DNA from: Planctomycetaceae bacterium
GTDB lineage: Bacteria > Planctomycetota > Planctomycetia > Pirellulales > Pirellulaceae
Direction of reading: 5' to 3'
Assembly: GCA_016795075.1 (NCBI GenBank)
Contig: JAEUIP010000019.1
Span: 1 to 32,283 of the forward strand
Length of the DNA stretch: 32,283 nucleotides
Part shown: piece by piece, positions 17,801 to 24,868 of the stretch
Numbering within the stretch: position 1 is the first letter of the stretch
How the letters are laid out: every line of letters begins with the position of its first letter
The notes under the pieces: generated by a model
The model's database searches: none
What the model was told of the DNA's origin: nothing
The model's input: the letters and a program-made list of their open reading frames with translations, nothing else
Made by a program: the position numbers and the translations under genes

Positions 17801-18733
17801 CCATGCGGGCAAGAACTCGACGGCCATATCCGGCAGTTCCGCTGCCAACAACAACAAAGCTGCCGCTTCGCGTTTCTCGACTTCCGAGCCTCCCAGCCAT
17901 CGCGTTCCCGCCTGCAATTGCTGGGTCAGGCCGTCCAACAAAAATCCTTGGCTCTGGCATCGCGCCAAGATCATGGCCAATTGATTGATCTCCGACTCCT
18001 CCAGTTTTTGCGCGGAGACATTTGCCAACGCGAGCACATCGGTAGGTCGCAGTACGTGGCTGGGCAGCGCCGCGGATGGAATTTCATTCCCAGCGGTCGC
18101 AATCACTGGCGTCGCGGCCAGCGACTGGAGGAGCTTTTGATAAACCTGTTTTGGTTGGTCGTCTGGCAGTCCCGCCACATAGTTGGCCACGGCGTCCCAT
18201 CGACCTAAAGTGACATGCCGCGCGAACTGTTCGACTTCGGCATCCAAGGCCTTTGTCTGTTCGGCAATCTCGGCAGCTTTCTTGGCTTCTGCCTCGGCGG
18301 CCGCCGCAGCCGCAGGATCTGTAGGTGTCGCCGTGTCGGTCGGGGAAGCTCCAGTTGTGGTACTGGGGGCTTCTGCTTGCGACACGGGCTCGGGCGGTAA
18401 TTGCTCCTTCGCCCAAGCGGCCAAAACTGCGGCAGGGCTTCGGTCGAAGTTCAGTGCCAACAGCTTTTGCAATCGCACGGCCTTGGGATCAAACTCGCCA
18501 TTGGAAGCGGTGTCCGTCGAGGCCGCCGCAACAGGCATCGGTTGCCCGTCCGGACCGATCACCACGGCTTGCGGCAGTGGAACGCTGGTCGCATCCTGCA
18601 ATGGCACCGGCAGGCTTGGTGCCGAACGAAGTGGAAGGGCACGCAGGACTGTTTGCGCATGTCCTTCACCTGAGCCAACACTGAAGACGACCAAAACAAG
18701 GACTAAGAAAACTCGCACGTCAAGTCGCTCCAT
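14894..18733 (-). CDS. Very large membrane-anchored protein at the end of the Bat-type operon
   Basis: About 1279 residues. It has a signal peptide (VFLVLVLVVFSVGSG, cleavage near GHAQ), a Pro/Ala/Thr-rich segment with an alanine run (PTDPAAAAAAEAEAKKAAEI, near 140-160), then about 800 residues of helical, TPR-like sequence, a region of beta character from about 900 (EIKLVAEIDGSDVIGHQQPF onward), one TM segment (15111-15185, SILLGVLGVGVLSMVLIGFV) and a cytoplasmic tail of about 70 residues (INAFTVLGLLQQIQKDGKLS). This architecture (exported domain, late beta-rich part, single C-terminal TM, short tail) recalls BatD but is far longer, and I see no sequence motif that proves homology. Two Asn/Gln/Tyr/Gly-rich stretches (AYAQNSNQNSMMQY; MFNPYMYIYGYNQQAGG) look disordered. 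GTG 18742 is an alternative start. Function unknown; position implies an envelope complex with the two vWA proteins. Confidence 0.85.
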   Translation of the reverse strand: MERLDVRVFLVLVLVVFSVGSGEGHAQTVLRALPLRSAPSLPVPLQDATSVPLPQAVVIGPDGQPMPVAAASTDTASNGEFDPKAVRLQKLLALNFDRSPAAVLAAWAKEQLPPEPVSQAEAPSTTTGASPTDTATPTDPAAAAAAEAEAKKAAEIAEQTKALDAEVEQFARHVTLGRWDAVANYVAGLPDDQPKQVYQKLLQSLAATPVIATAGNEIPSAALPSHVLRPTDVLALANVSAQKLEESEINQLAMILARCQSQGFLLDGLTQQLQAGTRWLGGSEVEKREAAALLLLAAELPDMAVEFLPAWPSENSISVLGLQLLARYFDTKYAQDNKPALLTQSWEVHQRLLASVDLTPDDRKVVLQRTVELSTLVEKELGQAWLDASFTNDLERGIRILSQLGIASASEMPAMIGDSNRRMSILNLQNKAAEALVKSTGEQANQWQETLSLLAAQWLKEAEVTHAYAQNSNQNSMMQYDRFGNFFYMDSMDPRFGGQMQGGAAPIPVLDLLELQPSAQWAAVIYPELQPRLATMLARLYLKANEEEKAFPQIEKVAQQQPEIARDLIHEFLRAWTASHDPNSQQRMFNPYMYIYGYNQQAGGIPLSRSRQQRNLAELSAWVARIRSLPIESIDEELLAQAFTTCHSSAEVFQVDSFIAVFGNIESLKPETVASLATTMRGNLASVWRQVRVQEAYKTKRKEPEMQAEVLRGYQVALTIVASARQKHVDDWRLQLAEATLMFDENAYRQTVQPTSEFVDRRESTFQQFQRAAELYRMAVPTMNARDHSTDVYDYWFYAALGATDLGQVSHENQPVPAQFPLILAAINQLPGKTADEHLGKFANQLFTRMGTVQPQAKYRFLKSGFEIVGDHPRAQEAKKSFEYYNDVTSEIKLVAEIDGSDVIGHQQPFGVILKLVHTTDMERESGGFEKYVQNQTQSPYAYNYGRPNEDYRNKFQEGATKALTEHFEVISMTFEEPKSMKSRPSDREGWRETPYAYALLKARGPQIDRFPPIQLNLDFVDSSGFVVLPIESASLVVDASPAKPPARPFEDLELVQTIDERQATDGKLLLEVQAKAKGLVPDLKSILDLNFEHLEVVRMDDQQVAPKGFDPDADSIQITSDRSWLIELQAKPGHQLEVFKFCRPTLEGVTVRRQQYQDADLVDAEETIQLTSVYRRVDWTRSILLGVLGVGVLSMVLIGFVFATRRKPVEHRAAFELPAEINAFTVLGLLQQIQKDGKLSDKERAELGRVIAEIQSSFFSRTADKNLDLNQIARKWAG

Positions 18734-18804
18734 GGTGGGCACTTCGTTTTGGGCACGTCAATGTGGGCACGTTATTGTTTGTTGAACCACTGGCGACATT
18801 CGGT
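18734..18804. other. Short leader with GGGCAC repeats before the large gene
   Basis: GGGCAC occurs three times within about 35 bases (near 18737, 18751 and 18766), each followed by T or GT. No known operator is recognised; may be chance. Confidence 0.3.
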
Positions 18805-19509
18805 TTATGAACCGTTGTGTTCACTAGGTTTTTGGAAGGTGGCACCTTGTTTCGGCGGACCTTCTTTGGGCTTGCCGGGCTTCTTGCCTCGGCACTTGCC
18901 GCTCTTGCAGCCTTGGCATTGGGAAGGCAGCGGCAGGGCCTGCAATTCCGTCAAATCCATACGGGCCAAGCGAACGGTGGCCTCCAGATCTTCGCGGCGT
19001 TTTTCCGCGACGTCCGCGTCGCCCGACTCGTCGGCCATTTCACTGAGAATTCGATAATTCTGCCGAGCCGCTTCGACCTCGGGTTCCCATTCCTCGCGTC
19101 CAACCCCCTCGAGCCGCATCAACCAAGTGACGTAGTACTGAGCCGAGGCCAGTGCCAACCGGGTTTCTTCCGCGATCTTCGTTTGTCCTTCCCCGCTATC
19201 GACCAACTCTTGCATCAGTGCGTCAAGCGCCAAGCGCGCTTCCGGCAACTGCGTGTCCATCATTTGCGCTTTGGCTTTTTCTAACCGCAGTTGGCGCTGC
19301 AGTTCCAATTGCTGTTCGGACAAACCCGCAATGGCTTCGTCGAAGCTATCGATCGCATCGCCCCATTTTTCAGTTTCCACATTCAAGCGAGCTCGCGTGA
19401 CATTTGCGTTCAATAAGTCGTTCTTTTCTAGCTCGCGACCAGGTCCAAGATGAAAGACGACCCCAGCCAAACCCACGAACAGCCAAGCTACCACGATCCA
19501 TACTCGCAT
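18805..19509 (-). CDS. Membrane-anchored helical (TPR-like) protein of the Bat-type operon
   Basis: 234 residues. N-terminal signal anchor (MRVWIVVAWLFVGLAGVVFH), then a mostly helical exported region with TPR-like spacing: NVETEKWGDAIDSFDEAIAG (about 40-60), KAKAQMMDTQLPEARLALDA (about 80-100), and EAARQNYRILSEMADESGDA (about 145-165). The C-terminus is Cys/Lys-rich (CQGCKSGKCRGKKPGKPKEG), with CQGC and two further basic Cys positions; metal or partner binding is possible but unproven. By position it matches BatC/BatE-type TPR proteins. The ATG at 19509 follows AGGAG with a seven-base spacer and is clearly preferred over the TTG six bases upstream. Confidence 0.8.
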   Translation of the reverse strand: MRVWIVVAWLFVGLAGVVFHLGPGRELEKNDLLNANVTRARLNVETEKWGDAIDSFDEAIAGLSEQQLELQRQLRLEKAKAQMMDTQLPEARLALDALMQELVDSGEGQTKIAEETRLALASAQYYVTWLMRLEGVGREEWEPEVEAARQNYRILSEMADESGDADVAEKRREDLEATVRLARMDLTELQALPLPSQCQGCKSGKCRGKKPGKPKEGPPKQGATFQKPSEHNGS

Positions 19510-19524
19510 GACCAAACTCCTTTG

Positions 19525-20508
19525 TTAAACGGTACGCGGAAGCCCGAAGCGAACTCCTGGCCGCCAACTCGAACCCAACATCATCAAAGCGATGGGGAGA
19601 ATTCCCAATATCGAAGCGCCCGCTGCTGAAGCCAACAGCGCCAATTCCCGTCGAGTCAACTCCCACCATTTCCGGTCGTTTCCGGAACCGATCAAACCCG
19701 CCAACGAACTGGAGGGAAGGTGTTTGACGTTGCCATCATGATACGCTCCCTGCAATCGGTTGGCAATTTGTCGCAGATTTGCCGAATCCTGCCGAGACTG
19801 ATGCCCATCGATAAACTTGCCAACGACCGGATCACCAACTCCAATGACCAGAACTTCGCGGACGGACGCCGGCATTCGCGGCATCCCGGTCGCGGGAACG
19901 GACATCCCGTCGGTCAACACGATCACCGTCGTGCTCTTCGGATTCCAATGTTTTGCCAAGCGAGCCGCTTCGGTCAAACCTGCAAAGAGGTCTGTTTTCC
20001 CGGCGTTGAACCCTTGATAGATCGGCAGTTTCTCCATCATGTGCTGAACAATATCGAAGTCGGTGGTCTGATCCAGCAACGGTTTGGCTCCCGAATAAAA
20101 TGCCACCAAGCTGATGCGGTACTCGCGAACGGGGATCCGATTCAGCACGCTTCCGACCACTTGGGACGCTCGCACACGTCGTTCTTGGTTCTTTTCTGGC
20201 CCTGCGTCTTCCAAGTGCATGCTGGGTGAAACGTCCACGACCAACAAGAGGTTCTTTTGTTTTTTCGGATCCAGCTCTATTTGGCTGTGAATTTTGGGAT
20301 CCAGCAACAAGAGGGTCACCAATCCCCAGCCCAAACAGCCAACCGCCAAGACTCGGAGCCAAGGTGTTGCGGCCACCCACCGCGCAGGCCGAGCCGTCGG
20401 TCCAAACGCCACGCGCGCCAAACGACGACAACGCCGACCATGGAGCCACTCGGCCACGAGCATCAAACCCACGGCAACCAAGGCCGTGATCTCCGCCAAC
20501 ATCACCAT
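19525..20508 (-). CDS. von Willebrand A membrane protein, BatB-like
   Basis: About 327 residues. Two N-terminal TM segments (MLAEITALVAVGLMLVAEWL; then LRVLAVGCLGWGLVTLLLLD), a vWA domain with MIDAS motif DVSPS (LLLVVDVSPSMHLED), conserved Thr and Asp positions in GKTDLFAGL and VIVLTDGMSVP, and a final TM segment (LALLASAAGASILGILPIAL). In Bat operons these proteins form a membrane complex with MoxR-activated partners; here only architecture and context support that role. The ATG lies at 20508; a second in-frame ATG at 20502 forms TGATG with the previous stop, so translational coupling is likely either way. A 15-bp gap and AGGAG separate it from the next gene. Confidence 0.85.
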   Translation of the reverse strand: MVMLAEITALVAVGLMLVAEWLHGRRCRRLARVAFGPTARPARWVAATPWLRVLAVGCLGWGLVTLLLLDPKIHSQIELDPKKQKNLLLVVDVSPSMHLEDAGPEKNQERRVRASQVVGSVLNRIPVREYRISLVAFYSGAKPLLDQTTDFDIVQHMMEKLPIYQGFNAGKTDLFAGLTEAARLAKHWNPKSTTVIVLTDGMSVPATGMPRMPASVREVLVIGVGDPVVGKFIDGHQSRQDSANLRQIANRLQGAYHDGNVKHLPSSSLAGLIGSGNDRKWWELTRRELALLASAAGASILGILPIALMMLGSSWRPGVRFGLPRTV

Positions 20509-21419
20509 GGCGTGTACCTCCAGCCAAACGACGAGAGGATGAACCCGACCAAGCCGATCAACCCAGTGACACAAAATGGCCAATAAAAGTCTTGGATATC
20601 GGCAACAGTCTGTTCCATTTTCACCGTTTGCATCTGGTCGATCCGCTGGAAAACTTCTTGCAAACCGACGTCATCACCAGCTGCGAATGAACTTCCACCC
20701 GTGATGGTACAGATCGAGGCCACTTCGGGCGGCGTTTCCCCTTCGCCGATATGCACGCCAAACACGACAATCCCCGAGCGTTGCAATTCGCGCGCGACGA
20801 TCTCGTCTTGCCCGTTGTCCAAGTCCGCACTGGCTCCGTCCGAAACCAGCAGGATCATGCGGTCGCCTTCTTCCCGTTGTTCCAAATGCTCTCGACATTG
20901 TCGCAACGCGCCACCGATCATGGTTCCGCCCCCGATCGAAGTCATCATTTGTTCGGGCCGAATAAATGGAGCCGCTCGTTTGAACGCGGAAGGATCCTCC
21001 GTCAAGGGAATCCAACCAATTGCCGACTGGCCAAATAGCGTCAGGCCGTACGCATCTCCCGATCTCAGGTCCACGAATTTGGCGATCGCGTCCACCGCCG
21101 CATCGAACCGAGTCTCTTCGCCAAACGTCGCTGTCATGCTGCCGGACAAGTCCAAGCAAAACTCGATGTTCGTCAACACGCGTTTCGATTGGGGGACACT
21201 CAATTGCCGAGGACTGGCCAACAACATCACGGCCACCGCCAGAATCAAACACGGTACCATTTGCCAAAGATTAAGCCAAAAACGCCACCACCGACCATTC
21301 GATTGACGGCCATGATCTTGGGGAACAACGACTTGGCCCAGTGGTTGCAACCAAACCCATACGGCCAAGCCCAATGGTACGAATAAAGCCAGGAGCACCG
21401 GCCAATACCCAAACGTCAT
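20502..21419 (-). CDS. von Willebrand A membrane protein, BatA-like
   Basis: About 305 residues from the ATG at 21419, which overlaps the previous stop as ATGA. Two N-terminal TM segments (FGYWPVLLALFVPLGLAVWV; then MVPCLILAVAVMLLASP), a vWA domain with MIDAS DLSGS (IEFCLDLSGSMTATF), GDAYGLTLFGQSAIGW, a Thr-bearing GGTMIGGALRQC, and ILLVSDGASAD, then a C-terminal TM segment (FCVTGLIGLVGFILSSFGWR). The longer upstream open frame is arginine-rich shadow sequence inside the previous gene and is rejected. It pairs with the BatB-like neighbour; together they would present MIDAS domains on the outer side of the cytoplasmic membrane. Confidence 0.88.
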   Translation of the reverse strand: MTFGYWPVLLALFVPLGLAVWVWLQPLGQVVVPQDHGRQSNGRWWRFWLNLWQMVPCLILAVAVMLLASPRQLSVPQSKRVLTNIEFCLDLSGSMTATFGEETRFDAAVDAIAKFVDLRSGDAYGLTLFGQSAIGWIPLTEDPSAFKRAAPFIRPEQMMTSIGGGTMIGGALRQCREHLEQREEGDRMILLVSDGASADLDNGQDEIVARELQRSGIVVFGVHIGEGETPPEVASICTITGGSSFAAGDDVGLQEVFQRIDQMQTVKMEQTVADIQDFYWPFCVTGLIGLVGFILSSFGWRYTPW

Positions 21420-22321
21420 GCGGAAACTCCCGAGCTTGGTTCCGAGGTCGTTTGCGGCAGTGTCCCGGCCAATTCTCCGGGAACCTCGAGACCGTTGTAG
21501 GGAGCCAACAATTCGCCCAGTGATGCTTTGGGATCGCGGCCAGGACTGTGGAGCCACCGTTCCATCTGCTGCAGCAAGGGACCGGCCAATTCGTGCTTGC
21601 GCAGTTCCATCAGCGCCTGCCGTGGTTGCAATTCTTGCAATCCTAAACGGCGCCGCCAAAATTCCACCAGCCAACGTTCCAGTTCGGCCAATTGGCGACT
21701 ATCCAATTGGCCAGCGGCGGCGGCCTGCAATCGCGGTTGCAGCAAGTCCGCCAACGTTCGAGCTTTTGCGGCCGTGCCAATAGGCTCTTGGCGGTGCTTG
21801 GGCCAAAAGATAACGGTTAACAGAACCAGTACCCAACCGACAATCGCCAATATGACCCAGAAGCGGTAACTACCCAACCGCGGCCAAGTCAATTCCAAAT
21901 CATGCGGCGGAATGTGCCCCGCTTCCAAAACCGAAACCACTTCCACAGGAATTTGCGGCAGTTCGCCGAGTTCGCTCCCATCCACGCGTTCCAACGCTTC
22001 CCGCAAATCGTAACGACCGGGCTCCAAGGCCATGTAGGTCAGGTCGTAGCGGTGGGAATCACCGTGCGGAAAAGAGTCGACGATGCGGACCACGATCGGC
22101 GCATCGCGATCGTCGAGCGGTTTGACTCGCAATAACGATCCGGGCAACAACACTTCTTTCAGGCGGCCAACCGAACCAACGGTGGCTTGACTTCGAGTCG
22201 CTGTCGTCGGTGGCTCGACATCCTGAGCCCATCCCGCGACCGCACTCAGCGCCAAACAAACAAGCCCAACCATGTTGACGGGCGATCGCGCGAAATGGTT
22301 GCACCATCCTTGAGTTCTCAT
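21416..22321 (-). CDS. DUF4381-like anchored protein of the Bat-type operon
   Basis: About 301 residues from the ATG at 22321, overlapping the DUF58 stop as ATGA. Signal peptide (MVGLVCLALSAVAGWAQ), then an exported beta-type domain of about 130 residues, TM segment (YRFWVILAIVGWVLVLLTVI) with HR-rich cytoplasmic flank, and a helical cytoplasmic region (about 190-290) with Leu-rich LRTR-type repeats (LADLLQPRLQAAAAGQLDSR; LAELERWLVEFWRRRLGLQE). It corresponds in place and layout to the DUF4381-type proteins seen in moxR-DUF58 operons; the family assignment is by context and layout, not by a clear motif. The longer upstream frame (to 22519) is inside the DUF58 gene and rejected. Confidence 0.75.
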   Translation of the reverse strand: MRTQGWCNHFARSPVNMVGLVCLALSAVAGWAQDVEPPTTATRSQATVGSVGRLKEVLLPGSLLRVKPLDDRDAPIVVRIVDSFPHGDSHRYDLTYMALEPGRYDLREALERVDGSELGELPQIPVEVVSVLEAGHIPPHDLELTWPRLGSYRFWVILAIVGWVLVLLTVIFWPKHRQEPIGTAAKARTLADLLQPRLQAAAAGQLDSRQLAELERWLVEFWRRRLGLQELQPRQALMELRKHELAGPLLQQMERWLHSPGRDPKASLGELLAPYNGLEVPGELAGTLPQTTSEPSSGVSA

Positions 22322-23178
22322 CGCACACCTCGTCCCAACAATCCGCGTGATTTGAAAAAGTGACGTAGTCGCTGGACAAACGGTTGATCCGTGCGAATCT
22401 GCAAATGATCGACTTGTCCGCGGCGCAAGTCGGCCGTCAACGCCGCTTGATCGATCCCTAAACCCTGGCCACGCGACACAAATTCTCGTCCCGTCTCCGC
22501 TTCTTGGCCGCGAAACCAACCCACGCCGCGCAGTGATTCCTCGCCGGGGTCCGTTAGCTGCAAAGCAACACAGTCGTGTTGTTGGGCCAATTGTTTGAAC
22601 GCGGGAATCGCCGCGGGTTCGTGCAAGTCGGAGAGCACAATCAGCAACGATTTCTCATGGAGGATCGCGCCCAATTCGGCCAACCGACGCGTCAAACGCG
22701 TCTCTTCATCCACGCGGTAATGTCGCAATTGATGCAACCATTGCAAGATACGGTCACGCGAAAGGCTGGGCGAATACCGTAGTTCTCGCTGTCCCACACC
22801 GACCAAGGCCACCGGACTCACTCGTTCCAAACAAGCCATCGCCAAGCCACCCGCCAGATGGACCGCCAACGCGTACTTACTCAACTTGGCCGAACTGACG
22901 GTCATCGAAGCAGACGTGTCCACCAACAAGTAGACGGGCAAGCGTTTCGGAGATTCGTACTCTTTGATGTAGTACTTTTTCGTTCGCGCGGTTACTCGCC
23001 AATCGATCGCCTTTACCGGATCACCCGGTTGATACGGTCGCGACTGGGCGTATTCGGTCCCGGACCCAACAAACGGCGAGCGATCCGTTCCATAGCTCAG
23101 ACTATCCGCCAAGCGTTTGATCGCGATCACGAACTGCCGCGTGTTGAGATGATCGACCGAATCTAATGAATATTGCAT
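22318..23178 (-). CDS. DUF58 domain-containing vWA-like protein
   Basis: 286 residues, no signal peptide, cytoplasmic type. It has the DUF58 signature YQPGDPVKAIDWRVTARTKK at 49-68, DTSAS MIDAS-like motif at 87-91 (YLLVDTSASM), and a later LLIVLSDLHEPA. DUF58 proteins are the usual partner of MoxR ATPases, with binding of the MIDAS segment thought to be controlled by the ATPase. The start ATG is 15 bp after the moxR stop. The C-terminal stop overlaps the next start. Confidence 0.92.
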   Translation of the reverse strand: MQYSLDSVDHLNTRQFVIAIKRLADSLSYGTDRSPFVGSGTEYAQSRPYQPGDPVKAIDWRVTARTKKYYIKEYESPKRLPVYLLVDTSASMTVSSAKLSKYALAVHLAGGLAMACLERVSPVALVGVGQRELRYSPSLSRDRILQWLHQLRHYRVDEETRLTRRLAELGAILHEKSLLIVLSDLHEPAAIPAFKQLAQQHDCVALQLTDPGEESLRGVGWFRGQEAETGREFVSRGQGLGIDQAALTADLRRGQVDHLQIRTDQPFVQRLRHFFKSRGLLGRGVR

Positions 23179-23193
23179 TGCCAGCCCGCCCCA

Positions 23194-24234
23194 CTAGATC
23201 GTACCCGACGTCATGCCCATATCGTTGAGAATCGAGTTCAAGACATCTTTGCCAGTGACACCATCCGCCAACGCTTCGTAGTTCAAACGGATCCGATGCA
23301 GCAAAACGTCGTCTGCCAACAAATACATGTCTTCCGGAATGACGTAGTCCCGCCCGGAGATCAACGCCCGAGCCCGCGCGGCTTTCACCAAGGAAATCCC
23401 CGCTCGCGGACTTCCGCCAATTTCGAGATGCGGATGGATTCGAGTCCGATTGACCAACTCGACCACATGATTCAGGAACACGTCGCTAACATGAATTTGA
23501 TTGACGGCCTGCATCGCCAGGATCAAATCTTCGGAAGTCCCTACCGGTTGCTCTTCCAGAATATCAAATTCCGTTCGAGCGATCGCACCTTGGTCCTCGC
23601 GTCGAATCCCTAGCGTGATGTTGCGCTGCAATATCTGCAACTCTTCACTGGGGGTCGGATAATGCAAGCGATGACACAACATGAAGCGGTCCAATTGCGC
23701 TTCCGGTAATTCAAAGGTTCCGCTCTGTTCGATCGGATTTTGAGTCGCAATAACCAAAAACGGAGCAGGCAACTTGAATGTCGAATTGCCGATCGTGACC
23801 TTGCGTTCTTGCATGGCCTCTAGCAACGCACCCTGAACTTTGGGCGCCGCACGATTGATTTCGTCGGCCAGCAATAGATTGGTAAAGATCGGTCCTTGGT
23901 GAATGCGAAACTCGTGCGTGCGTTGATCCAGAATTTCGGAACCCAAAATGTCCGACGGCAACAGGTCGATCGTGAACTGAATCCGCGAGAACTTCAAGTC
24001 GATCGTCTTGGACAATGCCGAGACGAGCAAAGTCTTGGCCAACCCAGGCACACCTTGTAACAACAAGTGGCCACCCGTAAACAACGCAATCAAGATCCGC
24101 TCGACGACCACGTCCTGGCCAACGACCACGGTACCAATCCGCTCGCGAATTCGATCAACAAATTGATAGACGCGTTGATAGTCCTCAGCAGAGGCACTGG
24201 ACGCCAATTCAGCGAGCGGCGGAGCATGCGACAT
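23194..24234 (-). CDS. MoxR-type AAA+ ATPase
   Basis: 346 residues. Walker A GVPGLAKT at 61-68 (after GGHLLLQ), Walker B in LLLADEINRA, sensor/arginine region PKVQGALLEAMQERKVTIG, and ATQNPIEQSGTFELPEAQLD with RFMLCHRLHYP, all typical of the MoxR subfamily. C-terminal lid PRAGISLVKAARARALISGR with the conserved DYVIPED. It likely acts as a chaperone-like ATPase for the DUF58 and vWA proteins next door. First gene of the operon; the ATG follows GAGG at five bases. The leader contains a strong stem-loop (24253-24294). Confidence 0.95.
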   Translation of the reverse strand: MSHAPPLAELASSASAEDYQRVYQFVDRIRERIGTVVVGQDVVVERILIALFTGGHLLLQGVPGLAKTLLVSALSKTIDLKFSRIQFTIDLLPSDILGSEILDQRTHEFRIHQGPIFTNLLLADEINRAAPKVQGALLEAMQERKVTIGNSTFKLPAPFLVIATQNPIEQSGTFELPEAQLDRFMLCHRLHYPTPSEELQILQRNITLGIRREDQGAIARTEFDILEEQPVGTSEDLILAMQAVNQIHVSDVFLNHVVELVNRTRIHPHLEIGGSPRAGISLVKAARARALISGRDYVIPEDMYLLADDVLLHRIRLNYEALADGVTGKDVLNSILNDMGMTSGTI

Positions 24235-24252
24235 GAATTCCTCGGTGGTACG

Positions 24253-24294
24253 ATGCCAAGTTAGCGAAGTTTTGAATCAACTTCGACTTGGCAT
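24253..24294. promoter_or_regulatory. Perfect 16-bp bulged hairpin in the moxR leader
   Basis: ATGCCAAGT (24253-24261) pairs with ACTTGGCAT (24286-24294), and CGAAGTT (24265-24271) with AACTTCG (24279-24285); TAG (24262-24264) bulges out and the loop is TTGAATC. No T tract follows on the minus strand, so it is a regulatory or processing stem, or a dimeric binding site, rather than a standard terminator. It lies between the alpha-CTD gene and the moxR start. Confidence 0.7.
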
Positions 24295-24351
24295 TGTATC
24301 CGACGAACAAGGTCGCTTCAATTAAACATCGACGAAATCAAGCGATGTGGC

Positions 24352-24609
24352 TTAAACTTTGCGAGAAAAGCCAATTTTGCCTAACGCTTGATAAACTTCT
24401 TCCAAAGTCTTTTCGCCGAAGTTGGTAATTCCCAACAGGTCGTCCGGCGAGGTCCGCAGCAGATCGCGAACCGTAAAAATCCCGCGTTCCTCCAAACAGT
24501 TGGTCGTTCGCACCGTCAGACCGATTTGAGCCGTGCTCATTTCCAATTTGATTTCCAGATCTCGTTCGCGTTCTTCGGCCGCACTGAGAGGAATACGAGT
24601 CTTTGCCAT
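24352..24609 (-). CDS. Stand-alone RNA polymerase alpha C-terminal-domain (HhH) protein
   Basis: 85 residues. After about 27 charged residues comes one helix-hairpin-helix alpha-CTD fold: IGLTVRTTNCLEERGIFTVR, DLLRTSPDDLLGITNFGEKT, then LEEVYQALGKIGFSRK. These match the alpha-CTD pattern (the R..N.L...I.TV.DL segment, then the L..I.NFG.K.L.E... helix) of the RNA polymerase alpha subunit, which contacts UP-element DNA and activators, but there is no assembly domain. Small proteins of this kind are found in planctomycetes; they may compete for or supplement RNA polymerase contacts, which is inference. ATG at 24609 follows AGGA at about eight bases. Divergent from the helicase gene; 117 bp precede moxR, so a separate transcript is likely. 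Confidence 0.85.
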   Translation of the reverse strand: MAKTRIPLSAAEERERDLEIKLEMSTAQIGLTVRTTNCLEERGIFTVRDLLRTSPDDLLGITNFGEKTLEEVYQALGKIGFSRKV

Positions 24610-24763
24610 ACCGGAGTCCTTTCCTTCGAAAAAAAGTCTTGTTCAACGATTCGCGGTGCACCCTGACACCGTCCAAAAACCCAACCACAGCCTACCCAAC
24701 GAAAAATGGTGCGGCAAGTACCGAACCAGTCACATGGGCACGTTACGTCACCTTCGACTCTTT

Positions 24764-24771
24764 ATTATACT
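24764..24771. promoter_or_regulatory. Overlapping divergent -10 boxes
   Basis: The 259-bp divergent spacer contains ATTATACT. On the minus strand 24769-24764 reads TATAAT (perfect consensus), which would start a leader of about 150 bases toward the alpha-CTD gene. On the plus strand TATACT (24766-24771) follows a poor TTACGT 17 bases upstream and would give a leader of about 90 bases toward the helicase gene. No good minus-strand -35 is visible. Confidence 0.4.
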
Positions 24772-24868
24772 GCGACCGTTCTCTCCCGTGTGCGCTGAAC
24801 CCGCTTGATTCTCAACGGCAAGCAAGAAAAATTTGACCAGGACGCTAGCAACTAAAGGATTGGCCGGA

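Noticed and set aside
21420..21674. N-terminal extension of the BatA-like protein
   Set aside because: Arginine-rich shadow of the upstream DUF4381-like gene; the ATGA overlap at 21419 is the natural start.
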